A DNA stretch of 64,000 nt. Origin: an uncultured Cohaesibacter sp. (GTDB lineage Bacteria > Pseudomonadota > Alphaproteobacteria > Rhizobiales > Cohaesibacteraceae). Made by a program: the position numbers and the translations under genes. A model generated the notes under the pieces. It worked only from the letters and a program-made list of their open reading frames with translations, ran no database searches and was not told the origin of the DNA. The DNA is taken from positions 2,012,501 through 2,076,500 of the forward strand of contig NZ_OY781114.1 of assembly GCF_963676485.1 (NCBI RefSeq). Reading direction: 5' to 3'. Positions 10,824-19,753 of this stretch are shown one piece after another. Positions within the stretch are counted from its first letter, which is position 1. The number at the start of each line of letters is the position of its first letter.

Positions 10824-11181
10824 TGAGAAAGGTCCTATCTGGTTTGCACAGCTGTGCAATGGATTTGGCGGCACTATGGTTGGGCTTTGCGAAACTTTCT
10901 TTTCGATTTCATGTCACTTTTGTGAAATCGTGGAGCCTTTGTTTTAACCTGCTGATTTGAAAGTGTTTTGAAATTTTCCTTCGTCCAAAATGGCGCATGC
11001 AGGAGACCCAACCGAGGATAGCCTTCTCGGCAGATCACGGAGTGAGTGCGGGTGGGAGGTTTTTGCGTGGTATAAATCGGCGTTGGAGCAAAGGGGAAAG
11101 CATCTGGGTTAATCGGGCCATCTGCGTTATCATGGCCTGGTTCCATTCTGAACCGATCACCCGATACTGAAGGAAATCACT
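10824..11181. other. Divergent intergenic region upstream of the importer operon
   Basis: About 360 bases without a supportable gene. It must hold the promoter of the leftward importer operon and that of the rightward membrane-protein gene. The only clear structure is the dyad at 10904-10930, listed separately. No terminator or RNA gene was seen. Confidence 0.6.
10904..10930. promoter_or_regulatory. Dyad, possible operator of the importer operon
   Basis: CGATTTCA (10904-10911) and TGAAATCG (10923-10930) are perfect 8-base inverted arms with an 11-base spacer, about 80 bases upstream of the ATPase start. It could bind the operon's LacI protein. The centre also loosely resembles a Pho box, so PhoB is an alternative. 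Confidence 0.35.
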
Positions 11182-11691
11182 TTGGCAGATCCCCATATCA
11201 AATCCGAAATGGACTGGCTCGACTATGTTTCCGTCATTCTTTATCGGCTGGGGTTTGTTTTGGCGGCGCCGTCGATCGCGCTGCTGCCTTGGCAAACTCC
11301 CTATCCGGCGCAAGAGCTGAGCTTTGTTGCTGCTGCGATGTGCGCCAGCAGCCTGCATATCTATATGAAGTCCTATCGATTGACGCTTCAGGGGGCGACA
11401 TGGGTTGGCCTGCTCTGCGCAATGCTGGGCTTTCCGCTGATTGGCCTTGGGGGCTGCTTCATTACGCTGGGCGGGCTCTGCTTCAAGGAATATTTCTGCT
11501 TCAAGGTGCCCGGCTTGCCTGCACAGCCCTTGCTGCTGGCCGCATTGTGGTTTGCGCTGGCATTGGATGCGGGGCCTATCGCACAGATATTGGCCGGGAT
11601 TTCGGCTCTCCTGTTTCTTATCGTCAGCATTGCCAAGTGGCGTATGCCGCTGCATTTTGATATTGGTGACAAGAGCAAGTATGAGGTTTGA
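11182..11691 (+). CDS. Multi-pass membrane protein of unknown function
   Basis: The 169-residue protein has five or six hydrophobic segments and a charged N-terminus (MADPHIKSEMDWLDYV). It resembles the small DUF2301-type integral membrane proteins, but this was not confirmed. The TTG at 11182 is chosen because AAGGA stands seven bases upstream; an internal ATG at 11209 is the alternative. It has no obvious operon partner: the importer operon runs the other way and the next gene is 138 bases on. Function is not assigned. Confidence 0.65.
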   Translation: MADPHIKSEMDWLDYVSVILYRLGFVLAAPSIALLPWQTPYPAQELSFVAAAMCASSLHIYMKSYRLTLQGATWVGLLCAMLGFPLIGLGGCFITLGGLCFKEYFCFKVPGLPAQPLLLAALWFALALDAGPIAQILAGISALLFLIVSIAKWRMPLHFDIGDKSKYEV

Positions 11692-11829
11692 TATTTTAAA
11701 CCCTACGGAAATTTAATTTTCCACGCTTGTTCATAGACAAATTTTCGCCATATCCGCGGCACTTGGTAGAAGGGCGTGAGGATGGCATTGATATGCCATG
11801 GTCCGGGGATCTAAACCGGGGACATAGGG

Positions 11830-12231
11830 ATGAGCGAGACGTTTGGAAGAAGGATGAGGGCCGATCGTCTGGACAACCAGAAAGCTTTCTGGTTGCGCGG
11901 GCTGTTTGGCTTCTTTCTGGCCTTCCTGCTTCTATTCTCTTCATCTTTCCAGTCTGATGCCGCCAGCCTTGGCAAGCTGCAATGGCTGGGCGCGAAACAG
12001 GTCAGCAGCTTTCAGGATCAGCTTTATGCGCGTCCTGTTGCCGATGTGGAGGTGCGCGAAGACCTCCAGGAAGGCGCGGGACAGTGGGTTCCCGTCGACA
12101 AAACCAGCCTCAAGCATCCTGATCCCGTCTTCCATAAATTGGCGCGTATCTGGCTGGAGCTGTCTGTTGATGGCAGGCCATTCAATATCAAACGGCTAGG
12201 CCGTGGTCCTCCTATTCTTGTAAACGCCTGA
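11830..12231 (+). CDS. Small exported or membrane-anchored hypothetical protein
   Basis: The 133-residue protein has a basic N-terminus, one strong hydrophobic segment (about residues 22-40, GLFGFFLAFLLLFSSSF) and a short hydrophilic remainder from QSDAASLGKLQW. This fits a signal peptide or anchor with a roughly 90-residue periplasmic part. No known domain is recognised. It lies 150 bases before the NEW3-domain/ABC gene set on the same strand and may be an accessory of that system. The ATG at 11830 gives the best start, though the ribosome site (GGGG about seven bases before) is only moderate. Confidence 0.55.
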   Translation: MSETFGRRMRADRLDNQKAFWLRGLFGFFLAFLLLFSSSFQSDAASLGKLQWLGAKQVSSFQDQLYARPVADVEVREDLQEGAGQWVPVDKTSLKHPDPVFHKLARIWLELSVDGRPFNIKRLGRGPPILVNA

Positions 12232-12381
12232 TAATTCATCCGTTTTTGCGTGTTGCCTTGCCATATGCGAGGATCTCTTGAGGGAGGGCCTCAAGGGATG
12301 CATGCGCTGAAGGCAGGGGCTAGTACCCGGCGCAACGGACTTTCATTGATAATTTTAAAGACGTTTACAAGGAAGATTTCC

Positions 12382-13590
12382 ATGAAATCTCTGGCAAAAA
12401 GCGCAAGTTTTGCGCTGTTCGGGGCCGCTATGGCCATGACTCCGCTTCTCTCTTCCGATGCATTGGCCGAAGCGTTCACCCAACCGGCGAATGGCCCGGC
12501 CATTCATGGCTTCTGGCTTACGGCAGATCACCCGGATGTGGCTGTTTCGGCGGGTAAGAAGGTTTCCATTCCGCTGTCCTTGCTCAATGCGCTGGATAGA
12601 CCTGTGCGCACCGAGTTGGCAGTTAAGGGCCTGCCGGATGGCTGGACCTATTCCATTAAGGCTGGCGGAACAGATATCAGCTCGGCCATGCCTTTACCCA
12701 ATGAGATCGACAATCTCACGCTCAAGGTGGATCCGGCCAAGGATGCGCAGAAGAAAACCTATAAATTCGAGGTGGATGCGACCGCCAATGGCGATCAGTT
12801 CAAACTGCCTTTGAGCGTTGCCATTGCCGACATTCCGCTCGGGGATACAACACTTGTGCCCGAGTTGCCCGCGCTGCATGGCACGGTCAATACCAGTTTC
12901 CAATATAAGATGAAGCTGACCAACGGTTCCAATCACGACACCCTGTTCAACTTGTCCGCCGATGTGCCAGCCGGCTTTATGGCAACCTTCAAGAAAGGCT
13001 ATGGCAACGAGGAAATCACGGGCATTCCGGTGAAAGCGGGTGCGACCGAGTCAGTCAATATGACCATCAAACTCAATCATGGTGTAGCCGAAGGCGACTA
13101 TCCGATCGAGGTGGCCGCTGTTGCCGGTCCTGATGACCCGGCCGCCAAGGCCAAGGTCAGCCTCAAGGTAAGTGGCTCACCCAAATTGCTCTTGAGCGGC
13201 CCGAACGACCGGTTGAGCGGACAGGCAACCGCTGGCAAGGAAACGACCTTCCCGTTTGTCTTGGTCAATAACGGAACCGCAGCTGCCAACAAGGTCAAAT
13301 TGAGCGCAACCTCACCCAGCGGCTGGAAAGTGACTTTTGATCCCAAGGAAATGACCAAGCTGGATGAAGGCAAGACACAGAATGTGAATGTGAAGATCGA
13401 ACCATCCAGCAAGGCAATCGCTGGCGACTATATGGTTCATATTCGCGCCAATGCGGATGGTGTATCCAAAGAGGTCGATTATCGTGTCACCGTTGAAACC
13501 TCCACCATGTGGGGCATTATCGGTGTCGGTATCATCGCTATCGCCGTAATCGTTTTGCTTGGTGCTATCTTCCGGTATGGCCGCAGATGA
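12382..13590 (+). CDS. NEW3-domain membrane-anchored exported protein
   Basis: This 402-residue protein has a signal peptide (MKSLAKSASFALFGAAMAM... to about residue 30), three or four Ig-like beta domains of the alpha-galactosidase NEW3 type (SIPLSLLNALDRPVRTELAVKG, FQYKMKLTNGSNHDTLFNLSAD, FVLVNNGTAAANKVKLSAT), and a C-terminal membrane anchor (about residues 376-396) ending in FRYGRR. The start at 12382 is set by AAGGAAG nine bases upstream; the longer frame lacks a signal peptide. Its stop overlaps the start of the ABC ATPase (ATGA), so the three genes are translationally coupled. Such proteins are thought to display adhesive beta domains at the membrane; the ligand is unknown. Confidence 0.85.
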   Translation: MKSLAKSASFALFGAAMAMTPLLSSDALAEAFTQPANGPAIHGFWLTADHPDVAVSAGKKVSIPLSLLNALDRPVRTELAVKGLPDGWTYSIKAGGTDISSAMPLPNEIDNLTLKVDPAKDAQKKTYKFEVDATANGDQFKLPLSVAIADIPLGDTTLVPELPALHGTVNTSFQYKMKLTNGSNHDTLFNLSADVPAGFMATFKKGYGNEEITGIPVKAGATESVNMTIKLNHGVAEGDYPIEVAAVAGPDDPAAKAKVSLKVSGSPKLLLSGPNDRLSGQATAGKETTFPFVLVNNGTAAANKVKLSATSPSGWKVTFDPKEMTKLDEGKTQNVNVKIEPSSKAIAGDYMVHIRANADGVSKEVDYRVTVETSTMWGIIGVGIIAIAVIVLLGAIFRYGRR

Positions 13591-14534
13591 GTAGACCGGT
13601 TGTTGAAGCCGTAGGCCTTACAAAGCGCTACGGCGCATCCACTGTTGTTGACGGAGTCAATATTGCGGTGGATGAGGGCGAAATTGTCGGCTTGCTCGGC
13701 CCCAATGGGGCAGGCAAAACGACGACCATATTGATGCTGATCGGGCTGACAGAGCCCAGCGCCGGCTCTGTGCGGGTGCTGGATCTGGACCCTTTGCGCG
13801 ATCCGTTGGCAGTGAAGACACAGGTTGGTTATCTACCCGATTCTGTTGGCTTTTATGATGGCATGACAGGATTGGAGAATTTGCGCTACACAGCCAGGCT
13901 CGGTGGCATTGATGTCAGTGAGATGGATGATCGCATCATGACGGCATTACGCCAGGTGCATCTGGACCATGTCGCTCACAAACGGGTTGGCACCTATTCA
14001 CGTGGCATGCGTCAGCGGCTTGGTCTTGCCGAGCTGGCCATGCGCCAGATTCGGCTGGCGGTGCTGGATGAGCCCACATCCGGGCTTGATCCGCGCTCGA
14101 CCGATGAATTGCTCGATCTGATCCGGGCCTTTGCTGCGGACGGGATGACGCTGCTCATCTCCTCGCACATGCTCGATGTGGTGCAATCCATCTGCACCCG
14201 CGTGGCCCTGTTCAACAAGGGCAGAATCGGCTTCATGGGGTCGGTGGAGAAATTCACCAATGACGTCGCGGGTGGTTCCTTCCAGATTGATGTGGCTGCC
14301 CGGAAGATCGATTTGAGTGCCTGTGTCGATATCATTTCCGCAGTCGGGGCTGTCGATCATCGCGACAAGGAACACTGGATTGTGTCCGCGACGCATGATG
14401 TCAGGCCGGAACTGGCGCGGATGATCACCGAGCATGGCGGGGACCTTCTGTCGTTGCAAGCCCATCGGGCAAGCCTCAGCGAAGCCTATAACCGCTTCTT
14501 CCGCGACATCGAGCAAAAGGAGATGCAGCAATGA
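13587..14534 (+). CDS. ABC-2 type transporter ATPase (NosF-like)
   Basis: The 315-residue protein has Walker A GPNGAGKTT near residue 40, signature YSRGMRQRLGLAELAM, Walker B LAVLDEPTSGLDP and switch His in ISSHMLD. The C-terminal 90 residues are the usual variable extension of ABC-2 ATPases. It starts at the ATG that overlaps the preceding stop codon and overlaps the permease gene by four bases, so the order NEW3 protein – ATPase – permease is one unit. The layout resembles NosD-F-Y, but no nos, copper or nitrous oxide gene is nearby, so a copper role should not be assumed. Confidence 0.92.
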   Translation: MSRPVVEAVGLTKRYGASTVVDGVNIAVDEGEIVGLLGPNGAGKTTTILMLIGLTEPSAGSVRVLDLDPLRDPLAVKTQVGYLPDSVGFYDGMTGLENLRYTARLGGIDVSEMDDRIMTALRQVHLDHVAHKRVGTYSRGMRQRLGLAELAMRQIRLAVLDEPTSGLDPRSTDELLDLIRAFAADGMTLLISSHMLDVVQSICTRVALFNKGRIGFMGSVEKFTNDVAGGSFQIDVAARKIDLSACVDIISAVGAVDHRDKEHWIVSATHDVRPELARMITEHGGDLLSLQAHRASLSEAYNRFFRDIEQKEMQQ

Positions 14535-15484
14535 AGAGAAAAGGATCTCCTCTGAGGGGCGTTGCCTCGATTGCGCTGAAAGAGGCCGCCGATCACATGA
14601 CCAGTGCCCGCATGCATTTGATCATGATGCTGGTTTTGCTCACGGCTATTGGCGCTGTCTATGCGGCGATTGGTCAGATCAAGACAACTACGGCACAGGA
14701 CGCATTTTTGTTCCTCAAGCTGTTCACCGTGGCCAAGGCGCCGTTGCCGTCCTTCTCATCCTTCATGGGATTTCTGTTGCCGCTTCTGGCGATTGCCCTC
14801 GGGTTTGATGCGGTCAATGGCGAGTTCAGTCGCCGTACCATGAGCCGCATTCTGGCGCAGCCGATCTATCGTGATGCTGTGTTGTTCGGCAAGTTTCTGG
14901 GTGGCCTGATGGTTCTGGCCATTGCCCTTGTCACTTTGTGGCTGTTGATGGTCGGGCTCGGCATTCTGTTTCTCGGCCTGCCACCGTCCGGAGCAGATGT
15001 GGCGCGGGGGCTGGTCTATCTTGCTGCCACGCTATTCTATACCGGCGTTTGGCTGGCTCTGGCTTTGGCCTTTTCGACGCTCACCCGCTCACCTGCGACA
15101 TCGGCTCTGGCGGCCCTGTCTGTGTGGCTGATCTTCACGATCTTCTGGCAGATCATCACGCCGTTGCTGGCCAGCGCCATTTCGCCGATCAATCCCTATG
15201 ATCCGATGACGATCCTGGCCCAGTTCCACACCCAACAGGCTCTGGCGCGCATTTCGCCTGCCATCCTTTATGGGGAAGCGGCAACCATGTTGCTGGATCC
15301 GACCTCGCGGTCTGTGGGGCCGATCTTCATGTCGCAATTGCAGGGCGCGCTTATCGGTTCGCCTCTGCCGACCATGCAGAGCATCAAGATCATCTGGCCG
15401 CAGATTGCGGGCCTGATTGCTGGCATGCTCTTCATGTTCACGCTGGCCTATGTCAGCTTCCAGCGTCAGGAGGTGCGCTCGTAA
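14531..15484 (+). CDS. ABC-2 family membrane permease (NosY-like)
   Basis: The 317-residue protein has six membrane segments, a long extracytoplasmic loop between the first two, and the ABC-2 motif region FDAVNGEFSRRTMSRILAQPIYRDAVLFGKFLGG near residue 95. Its ATG overlaps the stop of the ATPase gene, and AAAGGAG is eight bases upstream. With its two coupled neighbours it probably forms a transporter or maturation complex acting on an envelope substrate. A terminator hairpin follows within 35 bases. Confidence 0.9.
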   Translation: MKRKGSPLRGVASIALKEAADHMTSARMHLIMMLVLLTAIGAVYAAIGQIKTTTAQDAFLFLKLFTVAKAPLPSFSSFMGFLLPLLAIALGFDAVNGEFSRRTMSRILAQPIYRDAVLFGKFLGGLMVLAIALVTLWLLMVGLGILFLGLPPSGADVARGLVYLAATLFYTGVWLALALAFSTLTRSPATSALAALSVWLIFTIFWQIITPLLASAISPINPYDPMTILAQFHTQQALARISPAILYGEAATMLLDPTSRSVGPIFMSQLQGALIGSPLPTMQSIKIIWPQIAGLIAGMLFMFTLAYVSFQRQEVRS

Positions 15485-15515
15485 AGAGGCGCTTTGGCAT
15501 CGCTATCGAGAAGAG

Positions 15516-15550
15516 TCTGCCGCCGGATTTTCTGGCGGCAGATTTGTCTT
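15516..15550 (+). terminator. Intrinsic terminator after the NEW3–ABC genes
   Basis: The perfect 9-base stem TCTGCCGCC / GGCGGCAGA with a nine-base loop is followed by TTTGTCTT. Confidence 0.65.
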
Positions 15551-15894
15551 GGCGCTATGGTGTTGATGAACAATTGGTCATGGGATGAGTATTTTTCGTT
15601 TATTGCAATGGGGCGTAAAAAGCGCTTAACTCACGATGACGTGTTCTGGTTGTGCGTTGGGTTTCAGGAACTTGTCGCGATTGCTTGCTACGGATATGTA
15701 TGTTTGCCGCGGCTTGGCTATTCGCGAAAATCGCCGACAATGCCAGGGAATTATCGTCGTCTTTTTCGTTTCGGTCTCATGTCTTCTGCCTAGATCTTGC
15801 CTGCTTTTTGGGTGCTGAGGGCGAAGGGTCATCTCCTCCCCATGGATGGGACCTCGAAACGACACTTCTGGTTAGAAATTTCAAGGATAGATAA
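15551..15894. other. Intergenic region before the alcohol dehydrogenase gene
   Basis: About 340 bases with no convincing gene. Short frames here have atypical composition and no ribosome sites. It probably contains the dehydrogenase promoter; no dyad or RNA was recognised. Confidence 0.5.
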
Positions 15895-16941
15895 ATGAAA
15901 TCATTCGGTTATGCGGCTCACTCTGTCGGAAGCCCGTTGGAGCCATTTTCTTTCGAACGGCGCGCACTCAGAGACAATGACGTCGCCATGGATATTCTTT
16001 ATTGCGGTGTGTGCCACTCGGATCTGCATTATGTGAAGGATGACTGGGCCAAAACCGTTTATCCTTGCGTGCCCGGTCATGAAATTATCGGGCGGGTGAC
16101 GGAAGTTGGCTCTGGCGTCTCCAAGCACAAGATTGGCGATATTGTTGCTGTTGGCTGCATGGTGGACAGCTGTCAGGAATGCGACCAGTGCAAGAAGGAT
16201 CACGAGCAATATTGCCGAGAAGGCTGGACCGGCACCTATAATGCGCCGGATCGCCAAACCGGCGATCTCACCCAAGGTGGTTATTCCAACAATCTTATTG
16301 CCCGTGAAGAATTTGTGCTGTCTGTGCCCGAGGGGCTCGACATCAGCAAAGCGGCGCCGCTGCTCTGCGCTGGCATCACCACCTATTCTCCCTTGCGTGA
16401 ATGGAATGTCGGACCGGGTTCACGTGTCGGTGTTGTCGGTATGGGCGGTCTTGGTCACATGGCCATCAAGCTGGCTCATGCAATGGGCGCGATCGTTACC
16501 GTTATTTCCCGCTCGCCAAACAAGCAAAAAGATGCCGAAGATCTCGGGGCGCATAATTTTCTCGTCTCCAAGGATGCAGAGCAGATGGCCTCCTATGCCA
16601 ATGGCTTTGATCTGATCATCGATACGGTTCCGGTCAAGCATGACATCAATCCATATCTGCCACTGCTCGATATTGATGGCACGCTTTGTCTTGTTGGTCA
16701 GATCGGCCCTCTGGAAGAGTTGACAACGCCTTTTATGATCCGTGGACGCCGCAGGGTTGCCGGTTCCATTATCGGTGGCATCAAGGAAACGCAGGAATGC
16801 CTTGATTTCTGCGCGCGTTTTGGCATTCATCCTGAAGTCGAGATGATCAATATTCAGGATATCAACACAGCTTATGAGCGCTTGGAACGTTCTGACGTTC
16901 ACTATCGTTTCGTTATCGATATGAAAAGTCTTCAAGCTTAG
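15895..16941 (+). CDS. Zinc-dependent NAD(P) alcohol dehydrogenase (cinnamyl-type)
   Basis: The 348-residue medium-chain dehydrogenase has the catalytic-zinc region YCGVCHSDLH (about residues 36-45) and GHE (61-63), a structural-zinc cluster at Cys93, Cys96, Cys99 and Cys107, and the nucleotide-binding motif GMGGLGHMAIKLAHAMGA near 182-200. It matches the YahK/AdhC-type subfamily that reduces aldehydes, usually with NADPH. AAGGA lies seven bases upstream of the ATG. It is a single-gene unit with an HTH regulator convergent downstream. The physiological aldehyde cannot be told from sequence. Confidence 0.93.
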   Translation: MKSFGYAAHSVGSPLEPFSFERRALRDNDVAMDILYCGVCHSDLHYVKDDWAKTVYPCVPGHEIIGRVTEVGSGVSKHKIGDIVAVGCMVDSCQECDQCKKDHEQYCREGWTGTYNAPDRQTGDLTQGGYSNNLIAREEFVLSVPEGLDISKAAPLLCAGITTYSPLREWNVGPGSRVGVVGMGGLGHMAIKLAHAMGAIVTVISRSPNKQKDAEDLGAHNFLVSKDAEQMASYANGFDLIIDTVPVKHDINPYLPLLDIDGTLCLVGQIGPLEELTTPFMIRGRRRVAGSIIGGIKETQECLDFCARFGIHPEVEMINIQDINTAYERLERSDVHYRFVIDMKSLQA

Positions 16942-16994
16942 GAAGCAAGAAACGGGGCGCGGGGCGTCTCGCTCTTTCATTGCTACAGAATTTT

Positions 16995-17026
16995 GGGCTC
17001 TGGACCGGATCGTCCAGGGCTCTTTT
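16995..17026 (+). terminator. Terminator between convergent genes
   Basis: The stem GGGCTCTGGAC / GTCCAGGGCTC (with two G-U pairs) is followed by TTTT. It reaches the stop codon of the convergent regulator gene. Confidence 0.55.
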
Positions 17027-17850
17027 CATGTCAGGCGCAGCATGGCCCGTTCCAGGTCTCCAGCAAGCAGAAACTTTCTCACGGTTGGTGACAATTGGCG
17101 CGAGCGTGGCGAAATGATACCGCACCGTTCCAGCATGGCGCGCTTATCCGGATTGGTCCCCAGATACCGCCAGATCATGCGTGTTGCATAGGGCATATTC
17201 TGGTTGCGCCAGGAGATGCCGGTGCACAGGCCCTTGAGATAGAGCTGTTGATGTTCCTGAAAGGGCAGGAGGATCGTCTGAGTGATGATCGGCTCGCCCA
17301 TCGTGGCTGCTTCGACGACAAAGATACGGTCACGCAAATAGGACGCCTTGCCGATATATTTGGTGAATTGCTTGATCTCCAATTCGACATTGCGGATGCG
17401 CTCGATTGACTTGGAGATGACCAGACCGTCACGCTCTTCCAGATGGCAGCAGGAACAGACGACGTTTCCGGGCCATGACAGGGAGACATGATAGGTTTGA
17501 TAATAGCCCAGATGATGCCTTAAAGCCCGAATGTCTCCGGGAAACCCTTCGTTGATGCGGTCTTTATCGATTGTGCCTCTCTGCGCCTTTTCAAATCGGC
17601 TGGCAAAGACCGAGGGCACGGTATGAAAGTCGGCCGAGTGAAGCGAGAAATAGCGGGCTATTCTGGTGAGATTATAGGCCGAAGGGCGGGATGTGCCGTT
17701 GATATAGCGATTGAATTGCTGCCGGTTGAGGCCGATATCGCGACAAATTTGCGAAATAGATTTTTTCTGACTGCAGGCGTAGCGAAGATTTTCGATAAAG
17801 TTACAGGTTTCCACGTATGAAACTGTCCAAGTCTGTTGTTTGTCATTCAC
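17026..17850 (-). CDS. HTH transcriptional regulator with unidentified C-terminal domain
   Basis: The 274-residue protein has an XRE-like helix-turn-helix near residues 30-65 (KSISQICRDIGLNRQQFNRYINGTSRPSAY as pattern ISQICRDIGLNRQQFNRYI) and a longer alpha/beta C-terminal part with no domain recognised. That part has two Cys residues (VCSCCHLEE) near 132-136. The start is a GTG. It is divergent from the peptide-type ABC importer operon that begins at 18083, and therefore its likely regulator (inference). The C-terminal part may bind a ligand related to the imported peptide. Confidence 0.75.
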   Translation of the reverse strand: MNDKQQTWTVSYVETCNFIENLRYACSQKKSISQICRDIGLNRQQFNRYINGTSRPSAYNLTRIARYFSLHSADFHTVPSVFASRFEKAQRGTIDKDRINEGFPGDIRALRHHLGYYQTYHVSLSWPGNVVCSCCHLEERDGLVISKSIERIRNVELEIKQFTKYIGKASYLRDRIFVVEAATMGEPIITQTILLPFQEHQQLYLKGLCTGISWRNQNMPYATRMIWRYLGTNPDKRAMLERCGIISPRSRQLSPTVRKFLLAGDLERAMLRLT

Positions 17851-18082
17851 CCGCGCTTAAAGTAGCATAAAAAAGCTTAAAAGAGCGAAGTTGTTTATCG
17901 TCTTGGGGGCTTTTAGGTTACTGGCTATCCGAATGTGCATATCTGGCTGGTCCAATATTCCGGGCCCTTCGTGCCATATGCACCCAAAAGACGCCTTCGC
18001 GTTCTATTGTCACCCCCTGCGCAGCCTTTGCGTGGATGCTGGTGTGATCAAGATTATGTTTCGTCGTTAGCAAAAAGAGTGA

Positions 18083-19675
18083 ATGATTATGACAAAAAGA
18101 CCTTCCATTGACCCAATCCTGCCAAATGGCCTGTCTCGCCGCCAGTTTCTCGGAGCGACAGCCGCTGCAGGCTTTGCCATGACGGCTTCGGGTCTGTTTG
18201 TTCCCAAATCAGCAATGGCTGCGGAAACGCCGAAAAAAGGGGGCAACCTCAAACTGGGTATCAAGGGTGGCGCGGCAACTGACGTGCTTGATCCTGCTGC
18301 CGCTGCGGGGACGGTTTCCTTCCTGTGCAACCATCTTTGGGGCGACAAGATCGTGGAATCCGACCCGGAGACCGGTGCTCCTTTGCCCGCGCTGGCTGAA
18401 TCCTGGGAATCTTCTCCCGATGCGTCGGTCTGGACCTTCAAGGTTCGCAAGGATGTTGCCTTCCATGATGGCTCGAAAATGACGATCGCCGACCTTGTTG
18501 CAACGCTGAAGCGGCACACCGACGAGAAGTCTAAATCGGGCGCGTTGGGCCTGCTGCGGTCGATCAAGTCTGTTGAAGACAAGGCCGGAGATCTGGTGAT
18601 AACGCTCACCGAAGGCAACGCCGACTTACCCTTGCTGCTGACCGACTATCATCTGATGGTACAGCCCAACGGCGGCTATGACGATCCGAATGCGGCGATT
18701 GGTACTGGCGCTTTCACGCTCAAGAGTTATGAGCCGGGCATCCGCGCAACCTTCGAGAAGAACAAGAATGACTGGCGCGATGATCGCGGCTATGTGGATA
18801 GCGTTGAAGTGATCGTAATGAATGACAACACTGCGCGTATCGCGGCGCTGTCTTCCCGTCAGGTGCATTTCATCAACTTTGTTGAGCCCAAGACCATCAA
18901 GCTCCTGGAGCGCGCGCCGCATGTGGATATTCTGCAGACGCATGCAAAGGGCTATTACAGCTTCCAGATGTTCTGTGATACCGCGCCATTTGATAACAAT
19001 GATCTGCGCCTTGCCATGAAATATGCCATTGACCGGCAGGAAATTCTGGATCGCATCGTCGGTGGCTATGGATCTCTGGGCAATGACTATCCGGTCAACA
19101 GCACCTATCAGTTGGCGCCAGATGATATCGAGCAGCGCATGTATGATCCTGAAAAGGCTGCTTTCCACTATAAGAAGTCCGGTCATGATGGTTCGGTGCT
19201 GCTGCGCACGTCCGATGCTGCTTTCCCGGGCGCCGTGGATGCCGCCGTGCTTTATCAGGAACATGCCAAGAAGGCTGGCATTGATATCGAAGTCAAACGT
19301 GAGCCGGCCGATGGCTACTGGTCCAATGTGTGGAACGTGAAACCCTTCAGCGCCACCTATTGGGGCGGCCGTCCGACGCAGGATCTGCGCTATGCCACCT
19401 CTTATCTGTCCAGCGCGGACTGGAACGATTCCCGCTTCAAGCGTGCTGACTTTGACAAGATGCTTCTGGAAGCCCGTGCCGAACTGGATAACGACAAGCG
19501 CAAGGCACTCTATCGCCAGATGGCTATTATGGTGCGCGACGAAGGTGGCAGCATCATTCCTGTCTTTAATGATTTCCTCAATGCATCAGCCAAATCCATG
19601 AAGGGCTTTGTGCATGATATCGGCAATGATCTTTCCAATGGTCAGATTGCCAGCCGTGTCTGGCTTGATGCCTGA
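18083..19675 (+). CDS. Peptide/opine-type ABC substrate-binding protein, Tat-exported
   Basis: The 530-residue family 5 solute-binding protein has a twin-arginine signal (LSRRQFLGATAAAGFAM, residues 17-34) with cleavage near 45 after AMAAE. The mature part begins KKGGNLKLGIKGG and holds family markers WESSPDASVWTFKVRKDVAFHDG and DLRLAMKYAIDRQEIL. Tat export is notable because most homologues use Sec. A second ATG six bases on is an equally possible start. It is the first gene of a rightward operon with permeases, a fused ATPase and a hydrolase. The ligand is probably a peptide or amide-bonded compound, judged from the hydrolase. Confidence 0.92.
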   Translation: MIMTKRPSIDPILPNGLSRRQFLGATAAAGFAMTASGLFVPKSAMAAETPKKGGNLKLGIKGGAATDVLDPAAAAGTVSFLCNHLWGDKIVESDPETGAPLPALAESWESSPDASVWTFKVRKDVAFHDGSKMTIADLVATLKRHTDEKSKSGALGLLRSIKSVEDKAGDLVITLTEGNADLPLLLTDYHLMVQPNGGYDDPNAAIGTGAFTLKSYEPGIRATFEKNKNDWRDDRGYVDSVEVIVMNDNTARIAALSSRQVHFINFVEPKTIKLLERAPHVDILQTHAKGYYSFQMFCDTAPFDNNDLRLAMKYAIDRQEILDRIVGGYGSLGNDYPVNSTYQLAPDDIEQRMYDPEKAAFHYKKSGHDGSVLLRTSDAAFPGAVDAAVLYQEHAKKAGIDIEVKREPADGYWSNVWNVKPFSATYWGGRPTQDLRYATSYLSSADWNDSRFKRADFDKMLLEARAELDNDKRKALYRQMAIMVRDEGGSIIPVFNDFLNASAKSMKGFVHDIGNDLSNGQIASRVWLDA

Positions 19676-19753
19676 TTCCGGTTTGCCGGTTTAAGACTTG
19701 GGGTCGTGGTGCGCCACGGCCCTGCTCGTGCTGAAAACAAAAGAAGGTCTCCT

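Noticed and set aside
12382-15484. NosDFY nitrous-oxide reductase maturation genes
   Set aside because: Gene layout is similar, but there is no nosZ, nosR or copper chaperone, and the exported protein has NEW3 rather than NosD repeats.
15494-15793. 99-codon frame after the ABC-2 permease
   Set aside because: It spans the terminator hairpin, has no ribosome site and no family resemblance.
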